This document shows positions 54,390 to 63,791 of a DNA stretch of 64,000 nucleotides, in pieces (the first letter of the stretch is position 1; every line of letters begins with the position of its first letter). The position numbers and the translations under genes were made by a program. The notes under the pieces are model-generated. The model made no database searches. It was given only the letters and a program-made list of their open reading frames with translations, and had not been told where the DNA came from. The DNA is from Clostridium sartagoforme (GTDB lineage Bacteria > Bacillota > Clostridia > Clostridiales > Clostridiaceae). The stretch spans positions 620,001 through 684,000 of the forward strand of contig NZ_SRYR01000001.1 of assembly GCF_004794105.1 (NCBI RefSeq), written 5' to 3'.

Positions 54390-55943
54390 GTGGTAGATAT
54401 TAATGGATTAAAAGTTTTTACCAATAATATGGATGATTTTAAGTCTTCAGATAATAGCTTTAAATCAGATAAAAAAAATATTAAAAATAAGAGCTTTAGT
54501 AATTATTTAAAAAGTAATTTAACTTCAAAGGATATTAAAGAGAAATCAATATATCAGGAAGCAAAATATACTGATAAAAAAATAGTAACTAATGATGAAA
54601 GTAATTTAACTGAGGTAGCAGATAAAACAATAAAGGAAGCAAGTTCAGTATCTAAAGATGAATTAGCATCGAAGATAGTAGATGAAATAGATAGTTTATC
54701 AAATAATACTGAAATAGATTCTACAGAGACTACTAAGATAATGGTTTTATTATTAGCTTTACTTAATAAGCTAAATGATGGAAATAATAATGAGGCTACT
54801 AAAGTTAATGAAAGTAATATAGTTGAGTCAATAGATTTATTTAAAAGTGAAAATCCTCTAGATTTACTTAATAGTACTTCTGACAAAATTTTAAGTAATG
54901 ATTTACTTTCTTTAGTTAATGATGATGAAGAAAATAAAAGTTTTAAGGATAATCTTTTAGAAATAAAGGATATACTTCAAAAATTAATAAAAACTGAAGA
55001 AGATCTAAAGTTAAGTGGTATTAATTTAGAGTTACTAGATAATAAGTCATTAGATTTAATTAAAGAAGATTTAGCTAAAGAAGTTAAAAGCTTAATTGAT
55101 TCAATTCCAGAAGACACTAAAGCTAATATTATAACTTCCATTGAAAAGTCATTAGGTTCTAATGTTACAGACAGTAACATTAAGGAGATATTTAATTCTT
55201 TAGTACATAAAGCTGTTGAAAAAGATAATTCATTAGAAAATGTTAGTGAAGTTGATACTAAGATAAATAATATGGATAGTACTAAAGAAGTTAATACTGT
55301 AGATAAACTAGGCGCAGAAAATAGTGATGAGTTAAATAAAGAAACATTTAGTAATAATACAAATACAACTAATAAAGAAGATATATCTAAGAAGGAAGAA
55401 GAAGTTTTAATGAAGTTCTTAGATGATGATTCTAGTATTACATCTACTAAAAACCTTAATTATTATAACAAATTAAATGGATTACCAACATCTACTGATG
55501 AAGTCAAAATGCCAGTTACAGTTAATAAAGAAACCTTAGGAATGGATATCATTAAAAACGTAAAGTTTATGATGAAAGATGCTATTTCTGAGCTGAAAGT
55601 AAAGGTTTATCCAAAAGAACTTGGTGAAATGACTATTAAAATTCTCTCAGAAGAAGGAATTATGAAGGCTGAAATTAAAGCAACTTCTAAGGAAACTTAT
55701 AACTTACTTAATTCTAATTTAAATGAAATAAAGAAGTTACTTGAAAATCAAAATATTAAGATTCAAGAAGTAAATATAGGTCTTTATAATGAGGATACAA
55801 CTTTCTTTAGTGGAGAAGATACAAGTCAAAATCAAGATTTTAAAAGTAAAACAACACAAAAAGTAAGTGGGATTTCCACTGGTGATGAAGAAGAAATCAT
55901 TGAAGAATTAATCTTGGATAATAATTTAAATATTTTAGCATAG
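54390..55943 (+). CDS. fliK: Flagellar hook-length control protein FliK
   Basis: A 517-residue secreted ruler protein. Residues 1-about 370 are Ser/Asn/Asp/Glu-rich, low in complexity and probably unfolded. The conserved C-terminal domain contains ELKVKVYPKELGEMTIKILS, the substrate-switch motif that stops hook export. The GTG start has AAAGGAGGTG upstream. The length of the ruler region fits a normal hook. It precedes flgD and flgE. Confidence 0.9.
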   Translation: MVDINGLKVFTNNMDDFKSSDNSFKSDKKNIKNKSFSNYLKSNLTSKDIKEKSIYQEAKYTDKKIVTNDESNLTEVADKTIKEASSVSKDELASKIVDEIDSLSNNTEIDSTETTKIMVLLLALLNKLNDGNNNEATKVNESNIVESIDLFKSENPLDLLNSTSDKILSNDLLSLVNDDEENKSFKDNLLEIKDILQKLIKTEEDLKLSGINLELLDNKSLDLIKEDLAKEVKSLIDSIPEDTKANIITSIEKSLGSNVTDSNIKEIFNSLVHKAVEKDNSLENVSEVDTKINNMDSTKEVNTVDKLGAENSDELNKETFSNNTNTTNKEDISKKEEEVLMKFLDDDSSITSTKNLNYYNKLNGLPTSTDEVKMPVTVNKETLGMDIIKNVKFMMKDAISELKVKVYPKELGEMTIKILSEEGIMKAEIKATSKETYNLLNSNLNEIKKLLENQNIKIQEVNIGLYNEDTTFFSGEDTSQNQDFKSKTTQKVSGISTGDEEEIIEELILDNNLNILA

Positions 55944-55954
55944 GAGGAAGAGAA

Positions 55955-56683
55955 GTGTCTAACACAATTAATAGTTATTCTGGAGCTAGAGCAACAGATA
56001 GAGGAACTCAAATTATGAAACCTGGTCAAGATATGGATAAGAATGCATTCTTAACTATACTTGCAGCGGAGTTATCTAATATGGATCCTATGGGAAATAA
56101 TGATTCAACTCAATATGTAACTCAAATGTCTCAATTTGCAACTATGGAGCAAATGACTAACTTAAACACTACAATGACTAGCTATGCTAATAACTCATTA
56201 GTAGGAAAAGGAGTTACTATGAAAAGTGTTGATAGTAATGGAGTTAACTACACAGGTATAGTAAAATCTGTTACTAGCAATAGCAGCAAAACAACAGTCT
56301 CTATAGAAGTAAATGAAAATGGTACTAATACTTATAAGGATTTCGATGTAACAGATATCTTAACAGTATTAGATGTTCCTGATTATTCATTACCTGCAAT
56401 AAATAATATGAACGGTAATATGTCATTCTTAGTTGCATCATCATTTATAGGAAAGCATGTTGAACTAAGTGAAAAAAATGATGATGAAAAAAATATTACT
56501 GGTGAAGTATTAGGTGTAGTGAAGGATCAAGGTGTTGTTAAGGTTAGAATTAAGAGACATGATAATGATGAAATACAAGAATTTACTTACGATAAGATTA
56601 TTAAGGCAGCTAATAATAAAGATGAATTAATAGATGCTGAAGATGGTGAAGAGGAAGTAGAAAGAGAAGTGGAAAATTCTTAA
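55955..56683 (+). CDS. flgD: Flagellar hook-capping protein FlgD
   Basis: A 242-residue scaffold on which FlgE assembles. The N-terminal signature is DKNAFLTILAAELSNMDPMG and QYVTQMSQFATMEQM. The middle contains two beta-rich segments (SLVGKGVTMKS, SFIGKHVELSE), and the C-terminus is acidic. The GTG start has GGAGGAAG upstream. Confidence 0.92.
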   Translation: MSNTINSYSGARATDRGTQIMKPGQDMDKNAFLTILAAELSNMDPMGNNDSTQYVTQMSQFATMEQMTNLNTTMTSYANNSLVGKGVTMKSVDSNGVNYTGIVKSVTSNSSKTTVSIEVNENGTNTYKDFDVTDILTVLDVPDYSLPAINNMNGNMSFLVASSFIGKHVELSEKNDDEKNITGEVLGVVKDQGVVKVRIKRHDNDEIQEFTYDKIIKAANNKDELIDAEDGEEEVEREVENS

Positions 56684-56701
56684 TAAAAAGAAGGTGTTAC
56701 T

Positions 56702-57085
56702 TTGGGCTTTAGGGTAATTAATGGTGTAGCTTATCCAGTTGGTAACTTCCAATTACCAAAGGGGACAAGCACCGAAAAGACTAATGATAATAAAGCTAGT
56801 TTTAAAGATATTTTAAAAAATGAAATTAGTAAACAAGAAGAATATACCTTATCTAAACATGCAGCTAATAGATTAAAAGAAATAAATTTTACTGAAGATG
56901 ATATGAAGGAAATAGGAAAAGGTTTTAAGATAGCAGAAAACAAGGGTTCTAAGAACTCAGTAATGCTTTATAAGGATGTAGCTTTAATAGCTAGTATTGA
57001 AAATAAAACTGTAATTACAGCTGTAGATAGGGAAAGAACAAAGGAAAATATTTTTACGAATATTGATAGTGTTGTAATTTTATAA
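56702..57085 (+). CDS. Flagellar operon protein of the TIGR02530 type
   Basis: A 127-residue cytosolic protein found between flgD and flgE in many Firmicutes. Recognisable is the central LSKHAANRLKEINFTEDDM and the end TAVDRERTKENIFTNIDSVV. The exact function is unsettled. It starts with TTG after GAAGGTG. I recall the family number from memory. Confidence 0.8.
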   Translation: MGFRVINGVAYPVGNFQLPKGTSTEKTNDNKASFKDILKNEISKQEEYTLSKHAANRLKEINFTEDDMKEIGKGFKIAENKGSKNSVMLYKDVALIASIENKTVITAVDRERTKENIFTNIDSVVIL

Positions 57086-57162
57086 GCTGGACCTTTTATA
57101 AGGAGGCTTAACTCTTGCTGAATGACAGATGCAAGAAAAAAATAAAGGCTTGGAGGTCAATT

Positions 57163-59808
57163 ATGTTAAGATCAATGTATTCCGGTATAAGCGGGATGAA
57201 AGTAAATCAAACAAAATTAGATGTTATAGGTAACAATATATCAAATGTAGGTACAACCTCATTTAAATCATCAAGAGCAAGATTTAGTGATATGTTAAGT
57301 CAGAATGTTTCAGATGCTATGGCACCATCTAATAACCAAGGGGGGGTTAATGCTAGCCAAGTAGGACTAGGTGTACAACTTGCAAGTATAGACTCAGTTA
57401 TGACTCAAGGTATGATGCAACCAACAGGAAGACAATTAGACGTTGCAATAGATGGTGATGGATTCTTTATGGTAAGTAAAGGACCTTCTATTTATGGAAA
57501 TGCTTTAGAAGTTAATCATAGAGCAGGAGCTCATAATATTACAGAGCAATCATTAAGTGGTTCTGGATCAGAAATAATGTATTCAAGAGATGGTTCATTT
57601 ATATTAGATGAACAAGGAAACCTTTTAACAGGAGATGGGTTTAGAGTATTAGGATATTCATTAACTAATGATGATAGTGCTCAACAAGCTACAGGATTAA
57701 CTCCAAATGCAGTAAATACTGGTGGATTAGATTTTAGATTTGGACCAGGATCTCAGTTAAATGGATTTAAGGTTGTTTTAGGTAATATAGGACCAGGAAC
57801 TGTTACATCAGCAGATGTAAATAAGGATGAAAAGACAATTATAGTTAATGGAGATTTCTCAGATACTGGTGCCTTAACACCAGCACAAGTTGAATCAGCA
57901 ATTAATAAAGGATTATCTTCATCAGGGATATCTCAACAAGTATTTGTATCTGGTAAGCCTTTAAAATTTGAAGGATTAGGATCTGATTCAGTCCTTGGTG
58001 GTACTGACGCACTGGCTCCTAAGGCTACTTCAATAGCAGGATTTAATGTTCAATTTAATGAAGGTAATGAATTAAATGGTTATAGCTTCGAAATAGAAAA
58101 TATAAGTAAGGAACCACTAAAAGTAACTGTTGAAAAAGGTAGAAAGAAAATTGTTATAAACGGAAACTTCATAGATAAATCCTTTAATGCATCTGATTTA
58201 CAAGATGAAATAAATAGTGTGCTTAAAAAAGATGGCTTTAGACAAGAAGCTAAAGTAACAGGAAGTCCAGCTACGTTGGCGAATATTAAAGGTGCTTCAG
58301 ACGATTCAGGTAAGGTAGACAAGAAACCAGAGATAGTAAATGTAAAAGATGGAAGTAAAAATGACCTTTTAGTAGGTGGATTTACTTTTAGTCAGCCAGA
58401 AAATGGAGAGTTAAATGATTATACTATTTCAATAGGAGAAAGCGTTGCAGGAACTGCTTTATCAGTAGTAGTTGAAAATGGAAATATAATTATTAATGGA
58501 GACTTTTATTCTACTCCAGATAAATTTACTAGTGAAGAATTAAGAACTAAGGTTAACAGTGCTTTAAAGGCAGAAGGACTTAAGACTCAATTTACTAGTG
58601 TAGGTGGGCAAATAGATAAGGATAAGATAGATAATAAGATTAAGTTTACTGGAGGAGAAACTGCAGCTTCACCAAAGGCTTTAAATATAGCAGGACTAAA
58701 TGTTGAATTACCAAAAGGAGAATTATTTAATAATATTGAGTTTGTAATTGAAGATATTAACTCTACATCACTTGGCGTAAAGTACACTCCAGGAACAACA
58801 GGGAGTAATCCGAAATTTGTGATTACAGGAGACTTTACTAAGAAGGTTTCAGCTAGAGATTTAGAAGATAAGATTAATGAAGCTTTAGCAGCTGCTCACC
58901 AAACTGAAAAACCACAAGTTAAGGTTTCTGGAACATCTAAGCCTTATACAGGACTGACTTCTGATGCAATAGAAGGTGGAGAAGTAGATAAATCACCTAC
59001 TAAGGTAATTGTTGGTGGAGTGGAATTAACTTTTGATGCTGGAGCAGCTCTTAACGGTTATAAGTTCCAAGTTGGAACTATTACCCCAGGAACAAAGACA
59101 TCGGCTAATATTGATGAAAAATCAAAAACTATTACAATTAATGGAGATTTTGTAACTGCTAATGCAGTAACTGCAAAAAACATTCAAGATGCTTTAACTA
59201 GAGCCTTAGAAGGTAAAGGAATTGATCAAGGTATTACTGCTTCAGGAAAACCAATGGAAATTGGAGGAGTAGTTTCTGAAGAAACTTATGGTGGTACTCC
59301 AGTAGAAAGTATGAATGCTGATGGAAGCATAAACTTTGTAGATGGAACAAAGGATTTAAAATCTTATGATGGACAACTTAAGACTTTAAAGATTCCAGAT
59401 AAGGTTAGAGTTCCAGGAACAGATACTGAGCTAGCAGTTAAAACTTATACTATAGATAAAAATGGTATTATAAATGGAGTTTTAGAAGATGGTAGGGTTG
59501 CAGCTCTTGGACAAATAGCTATGTCTACTTTTAAGAATCCAGAAGGCTTAACTAAACTTGGAGGGAATCTATATAGTTCATCAGTTAACTCAGGTGATGC
59601 CATCATTAAAAGTGGTATTGGAACATTAAATGATGATAACTCAAAGGGGTATGGAGATAACTTACAAGGTATGCTTGAGATGTCAAACGTAGATTTATCA
59701 GAACAATTTACCGATATGATAGTTTCAAGTAGAGCTTTCCAAGCTTCAGGTAAGATGATAACTACTGGAGATGAAATCCTTCAGGACATCATTAACTTAA
59801 AAAGATAG
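57163..59808 (+). CDS. flgE: Flagellar hook protein FlgE with a large repeat region
   Basis: An 881-residue hook protein. The N-terminal rod/hook signature is MLRSMYSGISGMKVNQTKLD with GNNISNVGTTSFKSSRARF. The C-terminal part has GNLYSSSVNSGDAI, LEMSNVDLSEQFTDMIVSSR and the closing FQASGKMITTGDEILQDI. Typical FlgEs are about 260-450 residues. Here residues 187-712 are five divergent tandem units of about 105 residues, starting near 187, 291, 404, 509 and 617. Each has a 'GG/AG-hydrophobic' opening, 'LNGY' or similar, and an 'ING(D/N)F' strand followed by a helix. The ATG at 57163 has TGGAGG. An in-frame TTG at 57115 lacks a site. Confidence 0.93.
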   Translation: MLRSMYSGISGMKVNQTKLDVIGNNISNVGTTSFKSSRARFSDMLSQNVSDAMAPSNNQGGVNASQVGLGVQLASIDSVMTQGMMQPTGRQLDVAIDGDGFFMVSKGPSIYGNALEVNHRAGAHNITEQSLSGSGSEIMYSRDGSFILDEQGNLLTGDGFRVLGYSLTNDDSAQQATGLTPNAVNTGGLDFRFGPGSQLNGFKVVLGNIGPGTVTSADVNKDEKTIIVNGDFSDTGALTPAQVESAINKGLSSSGISQQVFVSGKPLKFEGLGSDSVLGGTDALAPKATSIAGFNVQFNEGNELNGYSFEIENISKEPLKVTVEKGRKKIVINGNFIDKSFNASDLQDEINSVLKKDGFRQEAKVTGSPATLANIKGASDDSGKVDKKPEIVNVKDGSKNDLLVGGFTFSQPENGELNDYTISIGESVAGTALSVVVENGNIIINGDFYSTPDKFTSEELRTKVNSALKAEGLKTQFTSVGGQIDKDKIDNKIKFTGGETAASPKALNIAGLNVELPKGELFNNIEFVIEDINSTSLGVKYTPGTTGSNPKFVITGDFTKKVSARDLEDKINEALAAAHQTEKPQVKVSGTSKPYTGLTSDAIEGGEVDKSPTKVIVGGVELTFDAGAALNGYKFQVGTITPGTKTSANIDEKSKTITINGDFVTANAVTAKNIQDALTRALEGKGIDQGITASGKPMEIGGVVSEETYGGTPVESMNADGSINFVDGTKDLKSYDGQLKTLKIPDKVRVPGTDTELAVKTYTIDKNGIINGVLEDGRVAALGQIAMSTFKNPEGLTKLGGNLYSSSVNSGDAIIKSGIGTLNDDNSKGYGDNLQGMLEMSNVDLSEQFTDMIVSSRAFQASGKMITTGDEILQDIINLKR

Positions 59809-59811
59809 AAT

Positions 59812-60107
59812 TACAATTAATAATTAACAATGAATAATTAATAATTGAGGATAAAACTCCTTAGGGAGTTTTTGAAGTTAAGTTTTTAATAACCTGCTTG
59901 CAAGTATATTAAAGATTAATAAGAGAAATTAATAATTAACAATAAATAATTGGTAATTGAGGAGAAAGTTCGTTATGGAGCTTTTGAAATTAAGTTTTTA
60001 GTGATTTGCTTTAAATTAGACTATTAATAAATAACTACTAAAATTATTTATTAATAGTAATTTGGAACAAATTACTTCCTCAATTGTTAATTATTAACTG
60101 CTAATTG
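59812..60107. repeat. Double copy of the dispersed intergenic repeat between flgE and flbD
   Basis: Two direct copies (about 59812-59902 and 59932-60022) align along their length: 'taataattaacaat', 'aattgagga', a hairpin segment (AAAACTCC-ttag-GGAGTTTT in the first, decayed in the second), then 'ttaagtttttaataacctgctt' or its variant. At the right come the hairpin GTAATTTG-gaa-CAAATTAC (60057-60075) and the right arm AATTGTTAATTATTAACTGCTAATTG, ending 18 bases before the flbD start. No gene in these 317 bases. Confidence 0.7.
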
Positions 60108-60125
60108 AAAAAAAGGGGTAATAAT

Positions 60126-60317
60126 ATGATAGATGTTACAGCAATGAACAACAAAGAATTTATATTAAATGCAGATCATATAGAGAAGATTGAAGAGGTC
60201 CCTGAAACGTTAATTACACTAACTAATGGTAAAAAGTATATTGTACTAGAGAGTGTAGATGAAGTTGTAGATAAGGTACTTAAGTATAAAAATAAAATTG
60301 TTACTTATAGGTTGTAA
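60126..60317 (+). CDS. flbD: FlbD-family small flagellar protein
   Basis: A 63-residue protein of the FlbD/SwrD family. MIDVTAMNNKEFILNADHIE, TLITLTNGKKYIVLESVDEV and the short end helix are typical. In Bacillus the homologue SwrD raises motor power, probably through the stators encoded next. The ATG at 60126 has AAAGGGG upstream. An in-frame TTG at 60105 lies in the repeat end. Confidence 0.92.
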   Translation: MIDVTAMNNKEFILNADHIEKIEEVPETLITLTNGKKYIVLESVDEVVDKVLKYKNKIVTYRL

Positions 60318-60331
60318 TAGGAGGCAATATT

Positions 60332-61138
60332 ATGAAAAAATCAGACATTTTAACCTCAGTGGGTTTATTATTAGGAATAGTGTTAATGATATATGGGATG
60401 TTAATTGGAAGTAGTCTTATGATTTTCTGGGATTTATCATCAGTAATTATAACTGTTGGTGGATCTGTATCAGCACTTCTAATCACTTATACATTAGAAG
60501 AAATGAAAAACATGGGGAAATTATTTGTACAAGCTTTTAAGGAAAATAAATCTTCAGGAAAAGATATTATAGTAAAATTTACTAGTATTTCTAAAAAGGC
60601 AAGAAGAGAAGGTTTATTATCTTTAGAAGATGATCTTTCTGAAATGGATGATCCTTTTATGAAAAAAGGTCTTCAAATGGTAGTAGATGGTATTGAGCCT
60701 GAGACTATTAGAGAGATATTAGAACTTGAAATAGGAGAAATGGAAAATAGACATGAAAAAGGAGCGGGTATATTCCTAGCTTGGGGGGCTTACGCGCCTG
60801 CCTTTGGTATGCTTGGTACTTTAATAGGACTAATTCAAATGCTTGCAAATTTAACTGACGTTGCAAATATTGCATCAGGTATGGGTAAAGCCCTAATTAC
60901 AACCTTCTACGGTTCATTATTAGCAAATATTTTCTGTAATCCTATCGCATCAAACTTAAAACAAAAGAGTGCAAAAGAAGTTGGGGAAAGAGAAATGATA
61001 TTAGAAGGTATTCTTGCTATTCAATCAGGAGTTAATCCTAGAATTGTAGAAGAAAAACTAATTACATACTTACCTCCTAAGGATAAATTAGAGTACTTAA
61101 ATAACAGCATTGAAAATGGAGAAGGAGTTGTTATTTAA
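60332..61138 (+). CDS. motA: Flagellar stator protein MotA
   Basis: A 268-residue proton- or sodium-channel subunit with four membrane helices (about 5-25, 30-50, 145-170, 178-200) and a cytosolic loop that touches FliG. Family marks: GGSVSALLITYTLEEM and FGMLGTLIGLIQML, and GMGKALITTFYGSLLANIF. Its TAA overlaps the ATG of motB by one base. Ion specificity cannot be decided from sequence alone. Confidence 0.95.
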   Translation: MKKSDILTSVGLLLGIVLMIYGMLIGSSLMIFWDLSSVIITVGGSVSALLITYTLEEMKNMGKLFVQAFKENKSSGKDIIVKFTSISKKARREGLLSLEDDLSEMDDPFMKKGLQMVVDGIEPETIREILELEIGEMENRHEKGAGIFLAWGAYAPAFGMLGTLIGLIQMLANLTDVANIASGMGKALITTFYGSLLANIFCNPIASNLKQKSAKEVGEREMILEGILAIQSGVNPRIVEEKLITYLPPKDKLEYLNNSIENGEGVVI

Positions 61139-61878
61139 TGGCTAGAAAGAAGAAAAACAGTGGTGGAGGATTAAGAGGCGATGAGTGGATGGCTACCTAT
61201 GCCGACACAGTAACATTATTGCTTACATTTTTCGTTTTACTTTATTCAATGTCATCTGTTGATGCTGAAAAAACTAAAGGTATTGCTAATGCCTTTGTTT
61301 CTATGATGAGTGGGCAAAGTGGAGATTCCTTAATGCAGTTTAACTTATATAATGGGGAGGTTCCATTAATAGGTGGAGAAACTGAAGATAGATTTGAGGG
61401 AGGAGAGGAATTAACTGATCAGCAAAAAATGTTTAATACTATTAAAGAGTTTGTACATAATAATAATCTTCAAGATGTTGTAGAAATAGTTGACGACGAA
61501 AGAGGAGTAGCTATGCAGCTTAGAGACAATATATTATTTGAAACATCAAGCTCAGATTTAAGAGAAGACAGCAAAGCTATTTTAAATCAATTAAATACAA
61601 TTATAGCGTCAGTTAGTAATCCTATTTTAATAGAAGGTCATACAGATAATCGTGATATAAATACATCAAGATTCCCTTCCAATTGGGAGTTATCTGCAGA
61701 TAGAGCAGTTAATGTAGTTAGATATTTTGTAGAAGTATTAGGACAAGATCCTAAGAGGTTTTCAGCAACAGGTTATGGAGAGTTTCAACCTGTAGCACCA
61801 AATAATACTTATGAAGATATGGCTAAAAATAGAAGAGTAGATATTTTAATAGTTACATCTAAGGGGGAGGAAAGCTAA
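61138..61878 (+). CDS. motB: Flagellar stator protein MotB
   Basis: A 246-residue stator subunit. After a basic N-terminus comes one membrane helix with the ion-binding Asp23 in ATYADTVTLLLTFFVLLYS, a plug/linker, and the OmpA-like peptidoglycan-binding domain with EGHTDNRDI, NWELSADRA and NRRVDILI. It anchors the stator to the wall. It begins inside the motA stop (TAATG). Confidence 0.95.
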   Translation: MARKKKNSGGGLRGDEWMATYADTVTLLLTFFVLLYSMSSVDAEKTKGIANAFVSMMSGQSGDSLMQFNLYNGEVPLIGGETEDRFEGGEELTDQQKMFNTIKEFVHNNNLQDVVEIVDDERGVAMQLRDNILFETSSSDLREDSKAILNQLNTIIASVSNPILIEGHTDNRDINTSRFPSNWELSADRAVNVVRYFVEVLGQDPKRFSATGYGEFQPVAPNNTYEDMAKNRRVDILIVTSKGEES

Positions 61879-62331
61879 ATGGCTGAGGAGAAAAAAGAAA
61901 AGAAATCGGGTAAAAAATTTGCATTAATAATTGTACTACTTTTAATATTTGTAGGTGGAGGAACCTTTGGAGGCGTTTATTACTTTATGAGTAGAAATGC
62001 TGCATCAAATCCAGTAATAATAGAAGAAGCTTTTGTTCCAGTTGGAGAAGAGATATTTGTAAATTTAAGTGATGAAAATTCAAAAAGATATGTAAAGCTA
62101 AATTTATCTTTAAGCTATGATAAAAGAAATAAAGATTTAGCTGCAGAAATTGAACAAAAACAAGTAGTTATAAGAGATGTAGCTATATTTTATATTAAAT
62201 CTTGCAAAGCTAAAGACTTTGAACCTGCAAATGAAGCTAGACTAAAGGGTGATTTAATATCTAGAATTAATGCAAAGCTAACTACAGGTGTATTAAAGGA
62301 TGTTTATATTAGTGATATTATAGTTCAATAG
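61879..62331 (+). CDS. fliL: Flagellar basal-body-associated protein FliL
   Basis: A 150-residue membrane protein with a Lys-rich cytosolic start, one helix (about 14-36) and an extracytoplasmic stomatin-like domain (EIFVNLSDENSKRYVKLNLS and the end TGVLKDVYISDIIVQ). It surrounds and stimulates the stator. It follows motB without any gap. Confidence 0.92.
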   Translation: MAEEKKEKKSGKKFALIIVLLLIFVGGGTFGGVYYFMSRNAASNPVIIEEAFVPVGEEIFVNLSDENSKRYVKLNLSLSYDKRNKDLAAEIEQKQVVIRDVAIFYIKSCKAKDFEPANEARLKGDLISRINAKLTTGVLKDVYISDIIVQ

Positions 62332-62347
62332 AGAAAGTAGGTTAATA

Positions 62348-62716
62348 ATGGATTTTATATTTTTACTGTTTAAACTAATTTTTGCATTAGCAGTAGTACT
62401 TGGACTTATGTATTTATCTTTTAAATTAAGTAATAATAAGATAAGCCAGTTTAATGAAGGAAAATATATAAAAGTTCTTGAAAGAAACCAAATTTCAAAA
62501 GATACTGCTATAGTAGTAGTTAAAATAGGTAAAAAGGGATATGTTCTAAGTACTTCAATTAACTCTACTAATAAAATAGATGAGCTATCTGAGGAGGAAA
62601 CTTTTCTTTTAGAAGAAGAAAAGAGGATGGAAAAAGAAAAGGTAAGTAAGCAATATGAGATAGCTATTACTAATCTTAAATCTAAGATAAGTAGGTTTAA
62701 GGATAAAAAGAATTAG
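62348..62716 (+). CDS. fliO: Flagellar biosynthesis protein FliO/FliZ
   Basis: A 122-residue protein with one N-terminal membrane helix and a small cytosolic domain: IKVLERNQISKDTAIVVVKI and KGYVLSTSIN fit the FliO pattern, followed by a charged tail. FliO assists assembly of the FliP pentamer and is encoded directly ahead of fliP, as here. Confidence 0.85.
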   Translation: MDFIFLLFKLIFALAVVLGLMYLSFKLSNNKISQFNEGKYIKVLERNQISKDTAIVVVKIGKKGYVLSTSINSTNKIDELSEEETFLLEEEKRMEKEKVSKQYEIAITNLKSKISRFKDKKN

Positions 62717-62729
62717 AAGGAAGATAATT

Positions 62730-63500
62730 ATGAAGAAAAAGAAATACTTATTTATGGTGCTATTAGTATTCACTTTAATATTTGCCTTTAATAAAAGTGT
62801 TAGCGCAGAGCCTATTAATATACCAGATATAAACTTACAAGTTGGTGGAGAAAGTACATCACCACAAAGTTATGTTGATAATATTAAATTGTTAATAATA
62901 CTTACAATTTTAACATTATTACCATCAATAATAATAATGATGACCTCCTTTACTAGAATAATAGTAGTATTTTCTTTTTTAAAGAATGCATTAGGAGCTC
63001 AACAATCTATTCCAAACCAAATTTTAATTGGACTAGCATTATTTTTAACTATATTTATAATGCAGCCAGTTTATTCTGAAATAAATGAAAATGCCTTTAA
63101 ACCATTTATGGATAATACAATTACTCAAGAACAGGCAATGGAGGCAGGAAGCAAACCTCTTAGAGAATTTATGCTTAAACAAACTAGACAAAAAGACTTA
63201 GAGCTTTTTATAGAAACTTCTAAACTTAACAAAGAAGAAATAACAAAAGATAATATACCACTAACTGTTGTAATTCCAGCTTTTGCAATAAGTGAACTTA
63301 AAACAGCTTTCCAAATAGGATTCTTATTATTCTTACCATTCTTAATTATAGATATGGTAGTGGCAAGTGTTTTAATGTCAATGGGTATGTTTATGGTACC
63401 TCCTGTTATGGTATCACTACCATTTAAGTTGTTATTATTCGTTATGGTAGACGGTTGGTATCTAATGGTTAGATCATTGATAATGAGCTTTGGAGGGTAG
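62730..63500 (+). CDS. fliP: Flagellar export gate protein FliP
   Basis: A 256-residue membrane protein with a cleavable signal peptide (about residues 1-26, ending SVSA). Family marks: MMTSFTRIIVVFSFLKNALG, QSIPNQILIGLALFLT and the end VMVSLPFKLLLFVMVDGWYL. It forms the core of the export channel with FliQ and FliR. Confidence 0.96.
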   Translation: MKKKKYLFMVLLVFTLIFAFNKSVSAEPINIPDINLQVGGESTSPQSYVDNIKLLIILTILTLLPSIIIMMTSFTRIIVVFSFLKNALGAQQSIPNQILIGLALFLTIFIMQPVYSEINENAFKPFMDNTITQEQAMEAGSKPLREFMLKQTRQKDLELFIETSKLNKEEITKDNIPLTVVIPAFAISELKTAFQIGFLLFLPFLIIDMVVASVLMSMGMFMVPPVMVSLPFKLLLFVMVDGWYLMVRSLIMSFGG

Positions 63501-63510
63501 GTGAGAAAAA

Positions 63511-63780
63511 ATGAGTGAGAGTTTAATAATAGGTATTACAAAAGATGCATTGATGACATCTTTAAAAGTGGCAGGACCTATTCTTTTAGTTTCTATTTTA
63601 ATTGGATTAATAATAAGTATTTTTCAAGCAACTACTCAAATTCAAGAACAAACCTTAACCTTTGTTCCTAAGCTTATTGGAATTGCATTTACTGGTTTAT
63701 TTTTAGCTAGTTTTATGCTTCAAACCCTAGTAGGTTTTACTGAAAGAATTTTCGAACTTATTATTAAAGTATCTACTTAG
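63511..63780 (+). CDS. fliQ: Flagellar export gate protein FliQ
   Basis: An 89-residue two-helix membrane protein. VAGPILLVSILIGLIISIFQ and TTQIQEQTLTFVPKL are the hallmark segments. It lies ten bases after fliP and 11 before fliR. Confidence 0.96.
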   Translation: MSESLIIGITKDALMTSLKVAGPILLVSILIGLIISIFQATTQIQEQTLTFVPKLIGIAFTGLFLASFMLQTLVGFTERIFELIIKVST

Positions 63781-63791
63781 GGGGTAGATGA

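Noticed and set aside
57115..57162. Upstream TTG start for FlgE adding 16 residues with a cysteine
   Set aside because: The extension is basic, unlike the conserved hook N-terminus, and GGAGG sits just before the ATG at 57163.
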